The notes below the pieces were generated by a model. It saw only the letters and a list, made by a program, of their open reading frames with translations, did no database searches and was not told the DNA's origin. Both the position numbers and the translations under genes were made by a program. Positions 7,619-15,421 of a stretch of DNA of 64,000 bases are shown one piece after another. The stretch comes from Leucobacter chromiiresistens (GTDB lineage Bacteria > Actinomycetota > Actinomycetes > Actinomycetales > Microbacteriaceae): contig NZ_FNKB01000001.1 of assembly GCF_900102345.1 (NCBI RefSeq), positions 1,116,001 to 1,180,000 of the forward strand, given 5' to 3'. The stretch's first letter is position 1; every line of letters starts with the position of its first letter.

Positions 7619-8107
7619 TCAGGCTCGGGCGTCGTTCATCGCCTCCTGCACCAGGCGCCCGAGTTCCTCCGCGCTCTGAAAGCGCACGCCTTCGCGGTAC
7701 GCGTCGTCGATCGGAGCGCACGCGCCGCTTCGCTCCCGCTCTTCGGGGGAGATATTCGCCGAGGTGGGCGGCGCGACCGCGTATCGGGAATACACCGAAA
7801 CCGACTTCGACCCTTTCGTGTATTGCTTCCAGTTCCGGACGCCCGCCCATGCGTAGAGTTCGTCGAGCGTCGGCCGGCTGCGGAGTTCATCCGCGGAGTA
7901 CACATCGTATGTCGATCGTTCGAGCCCATCGAGAATGGCTTCCCCGAGAACCACCGGGCCCTCGAGGCCGGCCAGCACGATGGGAAAGCCGTCGGAAATC
8001 CACGCTCCCGTATGGGGCTGCGAATACGTTTCGATGAACACGCGGCCGTCCGGTCGGAGCATGATCGAGGCGTTGTGGGGGTGTACGGGGAGACTTCCGG
8101 CGTCCAT
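7619..8107 (-). CDS. Immunity-like protein, paralogue of the next gene (CdiI-like?)
   Basis: This 162-residue soluble protein starts at MDAGSLPVHPHN, chosen because AGAAAGGTG lies six bases upstream. Core motifs are IMLRPDGRVFIETYSQPHTG, an Ile/Leu-rich segment (VVLGEAILDGLERS), RNWKQYTKGSKSVSVYSRY and a C-terminal AEELGRLVQEAMNDARA. The layout (GRVFIE.Y start, middle KQY..GSK.VSV, acidic helix end) reminds me of contact-dependent-inhibition immunity proteins, but I cannot confirm the family. It is about two-thirds identical to the gene at 8154-8753 and follows it on the same strand. No toxin gene is visible beside them. Base composition is lower in GC than the genes to the right. Confidence 0.65.
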   Translation of the reverse strand: MDAGSLPVHPHNASIMLRPDGRVFIETYSQPHTGAWISDGFPIVLAGLEGPVVLGEAILDGLERSTYDVYSADELRSRPTLDELYAWAGVRNWKQYTKGSKSVSVYSRYAVAPPTSANISPEERERSGACAPIDDAYREGVRFQSAEELGRLVQEAMNDARA

Positions 8108-8153
8108 GTGACACCTTTCTGCTTTGCTTGGTGAATTGATGCTTCGTGCGATG

Positions 8154-8753
8154 TCAGGCACGGGCGACCTTCATCGCCTCCTGCACCAGTCGCCCGAGTG
8201 CTTCTGCGCTCTCGAAGTGCACGCCTTCGCGGTACGCGTCGTCGATCGGAGCGTACGCGCCGCTTCGCTCCCGCTCCTTGGGGGAGATGTTCGCCGAGGT
8301 GGGCGGCCCGACCGCGTATCGGGCGTACACGGAAACGGCCTTCGACCCTTTCGTGTATTGCTTCCAGTTCCGCGCTCCGGCCCATTTCAGCACCTCCCGA
8401 ACGACCGGATCGTCGCGCGGATCGGGTTCGGGAATGACGCGCCAGGAGGATCGTTCCAGGGCATTGAGAATCGCCGTGCCCAGAGCTTTTGCGTCCTGGA
8501 TATCGGGAACCACCTCAGGAATGCCGTCCAGAGTCCAGGTGCCTTGTATCGGGCGTGAGTACGGTTCGATGAATACGCGGCCGTCCGGTCGGAGCATGAC
8601 CACGACATTGTGGGGGGTTACCGGGAGATCTTCAGCGTCCCCTTCCCCCACGCGTGTCGCGGCCCGCTCGATCCCCGAATCGGCGTCATCCGCCGCCGCA
8701 TCGATGCGCGCGCCCTCCGCGGCGAGGTGCCCGGGTTCGACGTGGATGCGCAT
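8154..8753 (-). CDS. Immunity-like protein with alpha-helical N-terminal extension
   Basis: This 199-residue protein has a C-terminal ~150 residues (VMLRPDGRVFIEPYSRPIQG to LGRLVQEAMKVARA) paralogous to the gene at 7619-8107. The first ~40 residues (MRIHVEPGHLAAEGARIDAA and onward to RAATRVGEGD) are an Ala-rich helix of the kind that begins WXG100/LXG-type secreted proteins, which suggests fusion to the start of a deleted export substrate. No good ribosome-binding site precedes the ATG. Function is unproven; a role in neutralising a secreted toxin is the best guess. Confidence 0.65.
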   Translation of the reverse strand: MRIHVEPGHLAAEGARIDAAADDADSGIERAATRVGEGDAEDLPVTPHNVVVMLRPDGRVFIEPYSRPIQGTWTLDGIPEVVPDIQDAKALGTAILNALERSSWRVIPEPDPRDDPVVREVLKWAGARNWKQYTKGSKAVSVYARYAVGPPTSANISPKERERSGAYAPIDDAYREGVHFESAEALGRLVQEAMKVARA

Positions 8754-8977
8754 GAGGGGAAGCTAACGGAAGGCGGCTCGCATCTCCGGTCCGCTCCCAG
8801 TCAGTGGGCCGGAGCGTCTCGGCGCCGGTGCGCTCGCAGGGCGGGACAGGGCCGCGCCGGGCCGGGCCGGCTCGGAACCCCTGACGAGCGGCGCGACGAG
8901 GATCGCGCCGGCGCGACGAGGATCGGGCGGCCCGACCGACCGACCACCACCCCATCGACGCGCCGCCGCGCGCGAGA

Positions 8978-10282
8978 CTACGCGCGCACCCGCTGCCGAG
9001 CGGCGTACGCCGCCTCGGCGTTGCGCCGGCTCTCGGCGAGCGCTTCGTCGAGGGTGCGACGCTCCGGGCGCCGTTCGAGCATCGCCGCGACCGCGTCGCG
9101 CACCTCGGCCGCCGTCGCCTCGTTCGGTGCGAGCGCGACGGCCAGGCCGGCCCGTTCGAGCGCCTCGGCGCCGGCGAACTGGTCGGTGGAGAAGGGGAGC
9201 ACGACGAGCGGGGCGCCGAACGAGAGCGCCTCGGTCACGCTGTTGTTGCCGCCGTGCGTCACGGCGACGGCGGCGCGTTCGAGCAGCGTCACCTGCGGCA
9301 GGAACTCCTGCACGAGCCAGTCGGCGGGAATCTCTCCGAGCGCCGCGCGATCCGACGACCCGTGGGCGATCGCGGCCCGCACGCCGAGCTCGCGCAGGGC
9401 ATCGGCCACCGTGCGGAGCACGTCGGCGCGCACCGAGAGGAAGCTGCCGAAGCTGACGTACACGAACGGCGTCTCGCCCGCGTCGAGCCAGCGCCGCACC
9501 GCGTCGTCGGCCTGCTCGGGGCGCAGCGACGAGCCGATGCAGGTGTGCGGGGGCAGCATCGCGCGGCGCCACTCGGGCACCAGCTGCTCGGGGTAGTTGT
9601 AGACGAGGTGGTCGCCGTGCTCCGCGAACGCGTCGGTCGTGGGCGGCGTCGCGGGGTCGAGCTCGGCGAGCGCGCGGTTCCACTCGTCGGTGAACGAGGC
9701 GCTGACGCGCGCGCAGAGCGCTCGCAGATCGTCGAGCTGCTCGGCGCTCGGGTCGAAGGCCGCGGGCCACGCCGACGGATACCCGTACAGCTCTCCCGCC
9801 TCGGGCAGGGGCAGGGCGGTGGGGTGGCCGAGCACCATGTCGATGTGGTCGATGCCGCCCGCGCGCAGGGCGAGTCGGGCGCTGAACGCGAGGTGATCCA
9901 CCACGATCTCGTCGGGCTGCACCTCGGCCACGATGTCGAGCACCCGCCGGGCCGTGTCGACCGGGCGCCACATGAGATCGTGCAGTCGGGCCCGCGCCTG
10001 GAACGCGAGCGTCTCGACCATGCCCGCGCGCGTCGCGTCGAAGAAGCCGCGCAGCACGTCGTCTTCGCCGCGGGGCTGCTGCTCGGCGCGGATGGTGCCC
10101 GGGTTGGAGCCCTTGCCCAGGCTGAGCGGCACCTGCTCGTAGCCGAACGACTCCACGATGTGCGCGGTGGCCGGGCCGGTGGCCACGACGACGCGGTGGC
10201 CGTGGCCGCGCCAGACCTGCCCGATCGACGCCAGCGGGTAGAGGTGCGACGCGTAGTCGGGGCTGATGATGAGCAGGGTCAT
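8978..10282 (-). CDS. GT1-family (MGT/UGT-like) glycosyltransferase
   Basis: This 434-residue GT-B fold enzyme has an N-terminal acceptor-side domain that starts TLLIISPDYASHLYPLASIG. Its C-terminal donor domain contains FVYVSFGSF and the UGT signature VTHGGNNSVTEALSFGAPLV with PFSTDQFAGAEALERAGLA. The family moves sugars from NDP-donors to small hydrophobic acceptors such as macrolides or lipids. The ATG overlaps the stop of the upstream glycosyltransferase gene (ATGA at 10279-10282), so the two are translationally coupled and probably act in one pathway. No polyketide, sterol or lipid synthesis gene is adjacent, so the acceptor is unknown. No membrane segment is seen. Confidence 0.87.
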   Translation of the reverse strand: MTLLIISPDYASHLYPLASIGQVWRGHGHRVVVATGPATAHIVESFGYEQVPLSLGKGSNPGTIRAEQQPRGEDDVLRGFFDATRAGMVETLAFQARARLHDLMWRPVDTARRVLDIVAEVQPDEIVVDHLAFSARLALRAGGIDHIDMVLGHPTALPLPEAGELYGYPSAWPAAFDPSAEQLDDLRALCARVSASFTDEWNRALAELDPATPPTTDAFAEHGDHLVYNYPEQLVPEWRRAMLPPHTCIGSSLRPEQADDAVRRWLDAGETPFVYVSFGSFLSVRADVLRTVADALRELGVRAAIAHGSSDRAALGEIPADWLVQEFLPQVTLLERAAVAVTHGGNNSVTEALSFGAPLVVLPFSTDQFAGAEALERAGLAVALAPNEATAAEVRDAVAAMLERRPERRTLDEALAESRRNAEAAYAARQRVRA

Positions 10283-12447
10283 GCGTGCTGATCCGATTCT
10301 GTGCTGAGCGGTGCGGTGCGGCGGCGCCCGTGCGCGGCGCGGTAGATGCCGGCGAGGGTGCGGGCCATGGTGTGGATGGAGAACCGTTCGGAGACGAGGG
10401 CGCGCGATGCGGCGGCGCGGGCGTCGGGCTCGTCGGCGGCGCGGGCGAGGCCGGTGGCGATCGCGGCACGCAGCTGCCCGACGTCGGAGGTGTCGACGAG
10501 CACGCCGGTGCGGCCCGATTCGACGTACGTGGCGGGGCCGCCGCGCAGGGGCGCGATGACGAAGACGCCCGCGGCCATGGCTTCGAGGATCGCCAGCCCG
10601 AACTCCTCCTTCATGCTGCCGCAGACGTAGACGCCGTGGGGCGCTGCGAGCCCGGGGATGCCGAAGCGCGCTGCGGCGACCCAGCGCGCCGCCGTCTCGT
10701 TGGGGCGGTGGCCGACGAGCAGCAGGCCCTGCGCCGCGCGTTCGGCCGGATCCACGAGGGCGTCGATGCGCGCGATCTGCTCGGCCTCGTCGGCGGAGGG
10801 TCGTGCGAGGTTGCCGCCCACGATCAGCAGATTGCAGTGCTCGCGCAGCTCGGGGTCGGCCCACGCCTCGACGATCGACGACATGCCCTTCACGCGGTGC
10901 AGCCGCCCCACGCTGATGAGCAGGGGCAGCCCCCGGCGGTGGGCCGGGAGCCCGCGGAGCAGCTCGGCGAGTTCGGCGAGCAGGGGCTCGGGGTCGGCGC
11001 CCTGCGCGACGGCACGGGCCTCGTCGACCGCCGCGTCGATGACGCCGACGTCGATGCCCTCGGCGACCGGGGTGTACTGCGCGGCGTCGTCGATCTCGAT
11101 GCCGACGAGTCGCTGCAGGTCGGCGCGCAGCCGCTCGCGCGGCATGAGCACCGTGTGGTCGGCGCGCCGGGCGAGGTCGCGCACCAGGCGGGCGCGGAAC
11201 CAGTAGCGGTCGCGCGCGTCGTGCTCGCCGAAGTTCTGCCGCGTGAGCACCCCGGAGTGCTCGAGCGATTCGATGAGCGCGTGCGGGTCGGGGGCGGCGG
11301 TGAAGATCACGGGGATGCCGAGCGCGTTGGCCACGTCCCACGCCGCGAAGGTGCCGACGTCGGCCATGCGCAGGTGGATGGCGTGCACCGGGCCGTGCTC
11401 GACGAGCGCGCGGGCGATGCCCCGGCGTGCGGCGACGAAGTTCGACCACGTGTCTTCGACGCTCGCGGCGGCGACGGGCAGGTGGATCGGCGCGTACGCG
11501 TGCCGGCTCGGCTGGTCGGCCGCGGCAGTGGCGGCGGGGGTGCAGTCGACGTCGGCTCCGCGCGAGAGGGTGAGCACGCGGCCCACGGTCGCAGGTGCGG
11601 CGCCGCTGCGGTCGCTCCGGCCGCCGCCAATGGAACCGCCGATGGGGCCGCCGCAGCTGGGGGCGTCGCCGATGAGGGCGTCGCCGAGGCGCACGAGCAG
11701 CGTGGCGATGCCGCCGTTGTTGTCGCTGCCCACGGTGCGGAGACCGGCGTCGATGTCGGCTCCGAGGAACAGCTGGGCGATGGTCAGCTCGGTATCCGCC
11801 GCGCTGCCCGGCTCCGCCGTCGCGACGGCGTCGCGCTCGCGGGCGTCGCGCTCGCGGGCGTCGCGGTGGCGGGCGTCGTCGAGCGCGTCGCGAGCGGCGT
11901 CGCGCACCACTGCCTCCTCGCTCGGGTCGTGCGCCGCGCGGTCGAGGTGGGGCAGTGCTCGCGGGTCGCGGATCAGGCCGAGTGTCTCGGTGAGCCGCCT
12001 GCGCACGGGCGCGGCGGTATGCGTGCGCAGTGCTTCGCTCAGGTGCGCGACGACGGCTTCGGGCGCATCGTCGCCCCACGCCTCGAGGGTGCGCTGGGCG
12101 ATCATGCCGCCGAATCCCCCCGCGATGACGAGGTCGACGAGCGGGGGGATCGCCGCGGTGCGCGGGCGTCGGCGCGCGAAGGCCCATGCTGAGTGCTCCC
12201 GCAGGAAGGGGCGGGCGTCGCGGAGCGCAGCGTCGAGCACATCGGACGCGCGCTCGTCGTCGACGTGGGAGGCTGCGTGCACGGCCGCGATCGCCACGGC
12301 CTGGTCGTCGCCCGCGATTGCGGCGCGCAACGCTTCGAGACCGTCGGGGTCGTGCGCGGCGGCGTGCGCGAGCCGCTCCTCGTGCTGCATCACCTGCGTG
12401 AGCGTACCGGTGTGCAGCATCTCCCGCACCTGCTCTGCGACTGCCAT
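10279..12447 (-). CDS. GT4-like glycosyltransferase with N-terminal HEAT-type repeats
   Basis: This 722-residue protein has two parts. Residues ~1-195 are helical repeats of HEAT/armadillo type (for example HVDDERASDVLDAALRDARP, then GLIRDPRALPHLDRAAHDPS). A charged RDARERDARERDA linker follows, then a GT-B glycosyltransferase of about 500 residues. Its donor domain has ISVGRLHRVKGMSSIVEAW and the EX7E motif in KEEFGLAILEAMAAG followed by LRGGPATYVESGRTGVLV. The acceptor domain carries a Gly/Ser-rich insertion (SCGGPIGGSIGGGRSDRSGA). The start at MAVAEQV has TAGGTG upstream; 34 in-frame codons before it lie in an AT-rich promoter region. HEAT repeats usually bind proteins, so complex formation is likely. 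It is coupled to the GT1 gene by ATGA. Confidence 0.84.
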   Translation of the reverse strand: MAVAEQVREMLHTGTLTQVMQHEERLAHAAAHDPDGLEALRAAIAGDDQAVAIAAVHAASHVDDERASDVLDAALRDARPFLREHSAWAFARRRPRTAAIPPLVDLVIAGGFGGMIAQRTLEAWGDDAPEAVVAHLSEALRTHTAAPVRRRLTETLGLIRDPRALPHLDRAAHDPSEEAVVRDAARDALDDARHRDARERDARERDAVATAEPGSAADTELTIAQLFLGADIDAGLRTVGSDNNGGIATLLVRLGDALIGDAPSCGGPIGGSIGGGRSDRSGAAPATVGRVLTLSRGADVDCTPAATAAADQPSRHAYAPIHLPVAAASVEDTWSNFVAARRGIARALVEHGPVHAIHLRMADVGTFAAWDVANALGIPVIFTAAPDPHALIESLEHSGVLTRQNFGEHDARDRYWFRARLVRDLARRADHTVLMPRERLRADLQRLVGIEIDDAAQYTPVAEGIDVGVIDAAVDEARAVAQGADPEPLLAELAELLRGLPAHRRGLPLLISVGRLHRVKGMSSIVEAWADPELREHCNLLIVGGNLARPSADEAEQIARIDALVDPAERAAQGLLLVGHRPNETAARWVAAARFGIPGLAAPHGVYVCGSMKEEFGLAILEAMAAGVFVIAPLRGGPATYVESGRTGVLVDTSDVGQLRAAIATGLARAADEPDARAAASRALVSERFSIHTMARTLAGIYRAAHGRRRTAPLSTESDQHA

Positions 12448-12612
12448 GCGGCACCTACGATCTGGAGGTCGTTGCGGATGTTTCTCAATTTTTAAGCATA
12501 TATGTGTTTTACACAAGTTCTGAGTTATTCTTTCTGCGGAACATCCCACGACGGGTCGGCAAGCGGCGAGGTCGCCTTCGATCGGTCTCTACCGAGAGTT
12601 GAGTCAACGACC

Positions 12613-14106
12613 GTGAACCCCCGAATCGAACGCAGGGCGGCGCGGCGCGGCCGCAGCCGGCGCGGCACCGATCCCCGTACCTCCGGCGCCGCAGCACCGG
12701 GCGCCGCAGCACCGGGCGCCGCAGCACCGGGCGCCGCAGCACCGGGCGCCGCAGCACCGGGCGCCGCAGCACCCGCCTCAGATGCGCCCCGGCCCGAGGA
12801 CGAGCGCCTGCACTGGTCGAAGAACCTCGCCCACGGCATGCAGCACGTGCTCAGCATGTACGGCGGCATCATCGCGCCGCCGCTGATCATCGGCACCGCC
12901 GCGGGGCTGAGCAGCGCCGAGATCGGCGTGCTCATCGCCAGCTGCCTCTTCGTCGGCGGGCTCGCGACCATCCTGCAGTCGGTCGGTCTGCCGTTCTTCG
13001 GCAGTCAGCTGCCGCTCGTGCAGGGCACGTCGTTCGCCTCCGTGGCCACTCTCGTCGCCATCGTGGGCGGGGGCGGCGGAATGCCGGCCGTCTTCGGCGC
13101 CGTGCTCGGAGCCGCGCTCATCGGCCTGCTCATCGCCCCCTTCTTCGCCCGGATCGTGCGGTTCTTCCCCCCGGTGGTCACCGGGGTCGTGATCACCACG
13201 ATCGGGGTCTCCCTCATCCCCGTCGCGGCGCGGTGGGCGATGGGCGGATCCGCGACGGCCGACGACTACGGCAGTGTCGGCAACATCGCGCTCGCCGCCG
13301 CCACGCTGCTCATCGCACTCGTGCTCTCGCGGGTGCGAGCCTTCGGCATCAATCGAATGGCGATCCTGCTCGGGCTCCTGCTGGGCACCCTGATCGCCGG
13401 CATCGCGGGCAAGACCGATTTCTCGTCCGTGGGCGACGGGGCCGTCTTCGCGTTTCCGAGCCCGTTCGCCTTCGGGCTGCCCGTGTTCGAGATCAGCGGC
13501 ATCATCGCGATGGTCATCGTCGTGCTCGTCATCCTCACCGAGACGACCGCCGACATGCTCGCCGTGGCTCAGATCACCGGCTCCAAGGTCGACTCCCGCC
13601 GCATCGCCGACGGCCTGCGCGCCGACATGCTGTCGAGTGCCGTCGCGCCCGTGTTCAACACGTTCACGCAGAGCGCCTTCGCGCAGAACGTCGGGCTGGT
13701 CGCGATCTCGGGCGTGAAGAGCCGCTTCGTCGTGGCGACCGGCGGAGCGATCCTCGTGGTGCTCGGCCTGCTGCCGGTGCTCGGGCGCGTGATCGCCACG
13801 CTGCCGATGGCGGTGCTCGGCGGCGCGGGCATCCTGCTCTTCGGCACGGTCGCGGCCTCCGGCATCCGCACGCTCGGCAAGGTGGACTACGAGAACACCG
13901 GCAACTTCCTGATCGTCGCCGCCTCGCTCGCGGTCGGCTGCATCCCGGTGGTCGCGCCCGACTTCTTCGACGCCTTCCCCACCTGGTTCAGCACCATCTT
14001 CCACTCGGGCATCAGTTCGGCGGCGATCACCGCGGTCGTGCTCAACCTGCTCTTCACCGAGGTCGGGCGCCGGCGCAGGCACGCCGAGCGCGAGCGTTTC
14101 GCCTGA
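12613..14106 (+). CDS. NCS2-family xanthine/uracil/uric acid permease
   Basis: This nucleobase:cation symporter-2 has roughly 12-14 hydrophobic segments from about residue 75 onward. Family signatures are LPLVQGTSFASVATLVAIVG, ILTETTADMLAVAQITG and NTFTQSAFAQNVGLVAISGV, the last being the conserved NTF..(T/S)..(F/S)QNVG region that contributes to substrate binding. The GTG at 12613 is proposed as start. An in-frame ATG at 12502 lies in an AT-rich segment that looks like promoter. The cytoplasmic N-terminus is odd: an Arg-rich stretch (RRAARRGRSRRG) and six GAAAP repeats encoded by a perfect 15-bp tandem repeat. The protein imports purine or pyrimidine bases with protons or sodium. Divergent from the glycosyltransferase operon. 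Confidence 0.87.
   Translation: MNPRIERRAARRGRSRRGTDPRTSGAAAPGAAAPGAAAPGAAAPGAAAPGAAAPASDAPRPEDERLHWSKNLAHGMQHVLSMYGGIIAPPLIIGTAAGLSSAEIGVLIASCLFVGGLATILQSVGLPFFGSQLPLVQGTSFASVATLVAIVGGGGGMPAVFGAVLGAALIGLLIAPFFARIVRFFPPVVTGVVITTIGVSLIPVAARWAMGGSATADDYGSVGNIALAAATLLIALVLSRVRAFGINRMAILLGLLLGTLIAGIAGKTDFSSVGDGAVFAFPSPFAFGLPVFEISGIIAMVIVVLVILTETTADMLAVAQITGSKVDSRRIADGLRADMLSSAVAPVFNTFTQSAFAQNVGLVAISGVKSRFVVATGGAILVVLGLLPVLGRVIATLPMAVLGGAGILLFGTVAASGIRTLGKVDYENTGNFLIVAASLAVGCIPVVAPDFFDAFPTWFSTIFHSGISSAAITAVVLNLLFTEVGRRRRHAERERFA
12685..12774 (+). repeat. Six tandem 15-bp repeats inside the permease gene
   Basis: The unit GGCGCCGCAGCACCG occurs six times back to back, with a change only at the end of the last copy, and encodes GAAAP each time. 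Because the unit is a multiple of three, copy-number change would alter the tail length without a frameshift. Confidence 0.92.
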
Positions 14107-14164
14107 ACCCGAGGGAATCATCGGCGTCGAATCCCTCGGTCTCGCGGCGACCCCTCGGTCTCGG
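14083..14164 (+). repeat. ~80-bp dispersed repeat covering the permease 3' end (copy 1)
   Basis: This segment, from the last eight codons of the permease (ending ERERFA) through the stop and ~58 bp beyond, matches the reverse complement of 23869-23950 with about five differences in 80 bases. It includes CCTGA at the stop, the hairpin CCGAGGGA/TCCCTCGG and the block CTCGCGGCGACCCCTCGGTC. GC-rich CGTCGGCG simple repeats follow in both copies. Confidence 0.8.
14109..14139 (+). terminator. Hairpin just after the NCS2 permease stop
   Basis: CCGAGGGA (14109-14116) pairs with TCCCTCGG (14132-14139) around a 15-base loop. There is no T tract, as is common in high-GC actinobacteria. It lies between convergent genes, so it may serve both. 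Confidence 0.5.
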
Positions 14165-14263
14165 CGTGCCGGCGTCGGCGTCGGCGCCGGCGTCGGCGCC
14201 GTCACGCCGATCGGGGCGCGGGCGACACGTGCTCCGACCGGGCGCGAGCGTTCGCGCGCAGCC

Positions 14264-15277
14264 TCAGAAGTCGCCCTTCTTGTAGTACCTGCGAATCGTG
14301 AGGTCGTGGTCGCGCACCCGCTCGAGGTGCGTGCTGAGCCGCTCGAGCACCGCGGCCAGCACGATCGGCGAGACGAGGGCGCGCACGCGGTCGCTCAGGC
14401 CTGCGAGCGCGAAATCGCGGGTGTCGATGATGCGGACCTTGCGGGTGACGGTGCGGGCGAAGCGCTCGACGCGATCGGTGAGCGGCCGCTGCTCGTCTTC
14501 GCCGGCGAGGATGAACACGCTCGTGTCGGCCTCGAGCAGTTCGAGGGTGCCGTGGAAGAAGTCGGAGGCGTGCACCGGGCGCGTCCAGATCCACTGCATC
14601 TCCTCGAGGATGCACATGCCGTAGTACATCGCCTCGTACCACGAGCCGCCCGCGCCGGTGATGATGTGGTGCTGCTCGTCCGCGATCTCGGCCGCCAGCG
14701 CCTCCGCTCGCGGCTCGAATGCGCGCTTCGCGTCGACCAGCAGTTCGGGCAGGGCGGCGAGCTCGGCGACGACGGCCTCGTAGTCGTCGATCTCGCCTCT
14801 CGCATCCATGACGCCGAGTGCGAGGAGCAGCGACTGCAGGCCGAAGTTCTCGCTGGAGGTCGGGTCGGCGCAGTGGTTCGAGAACGAGATGTCGGCGAGC
14901 TCGGCGACGGGCGTGCCGGGGTCTGCGGTGAGGCCGAGTACGGTGGCCCCCCGCGTTTGCGCGAATCGGATTGCGGCGAGCGCCTCCTTGGTGGTGCCCG
15001 AGACCGAGGGGAAGACGGCGAGCGACTGCGGCCCGAGGTGCGCGCTGCCGGAGTGGACGATCTCTGCGCTCATCTCGATGTGCACGGGCAGGGAGGATCG
15101 GGTCTGCAGCAGGCGCGCCGCCGGCAGCATGAGGAAGTTGACTCCGCCCGCCCCCATGAAGAAGAGGTTGCCGCCGCCGGCGTCGAGCCAGGAGCGGGCG
15201 GTGTCGCGGAGGGCGGGGGCGAGGGCCACGGCCCCGCGCTGCACGGCGAGGTACGCCTCGGGATCGAACTTCAGCAT
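14264..15277 (-). CDS. SIS-domain sugar-phosphate deglycase/isomerase (FrlB-like), copy 1
   Basis: This 337-residue double-SIS protein carries a first phosphosugar-binding loop in FFMGAGGVNFLMLP, the SGTTKEALAAIRFA motif, a second domain with ITGAGGSWYEAMYYGMCILE, and the family end HLERVRDHDLTIRRYY. The VHASDFFHGTLELLEADT block and overall length match fructoselysine-6-phosphate deglycase and related enzymes that split 6-phosphorylated Amadori products into sugar phosphate and amino acid. The start MLKFDPEAY is preferred over the preceding ATG because it gives better spacing to AGGAG. It diverges from a GntR-type regulator and is paralogous to the gene at 18418-19413, suggesting two substrates. 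Confidence 0.82.
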   Translation of the reverse strand: MLKFDPEAYLAVQRGAVALAPALRDTARSWLDAGGGNLFFMGAGGVNFLMLPAARLLQTRSSLPVHIEMSAEIVHSGSAHLGPQSLAVFPSVSGTTKEALAAIRFAQTRGATVLGLTADPGTPVAELADISFSNHCADPTSSENFGLQSLLLALGVMDARGEIDDYEAVVAELAALPELLVDAKRAFEPRAEALAAEIADEQHHIITGAGGSWYEAMYYGMCILEEMQWIWTRPVHASDFFHGTLELLEADTSVFILAGEDEQRPLTDRVERFARTVTRKVRIIDTRDFALAGLSDRVRALVSPIVLAAVLERLSTHLERVRDHDLTIRRYYKKGDF

Positions 15278-15305
15278 CATTGCTCCTGTCTGTGTGCGAC
15301 ACTCA

Positions 15306-15336
15306 TTGTCTGACAACTATCGTAAAGAGCAGACAA
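15306..15336. promoter_or_regulatory. Candidate GntR operator in divergent promoter region
   Basis: The intergenic region between the SIS gene and the GntR gene contains the palindrome TTGTCTGACAA (15306-15316) and, 12 bases on, a second half-site AGACAA (15331-15336). GntR/HutC proteins commonly bind such short inverted repeats next to their own gene. Confidence 0.45.
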
Positions 15337-15421
15337 CCCCGGTGCAAGGGCCGGTTCTGCCGGCGATCGGTGCACCGTCGCTATGCTGGGCGGCAGGAGC
15401 GCCGGCCGGGCAGAGGCGCGT

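Noticed and set aside
7521..7850. 109-codon minus-strand frame next to the tRNA-Ser sequence
   Set aside because: It overlaps the 3' part of the tRNA and runs antiparallel in the wrong frame to the immunity-like gene; no ribosome-binding site or family resemblance.
8763..12454. Long minus-strand frames of 568 and 1158 codons spanning the glycosyltransferase region
   Set aside because: The 568-codon frame is Arg/Pro/Ala-rich and runs over the glycosyltransferases in the wrong frame. The 1158-codon frame contains the real GT1 protein only from its M at 10282; its earlier part is an out-of-frame reading of the GT4 gene.
12502..12612. ATG at 12502 as start of the permease gene
   Set aside because: The first 37 codons lie in an AT-rich segment that looks like promoter, and the product would have an odd start. 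The GTG at 12613 is preferred, although proteomics could decide otherwise.
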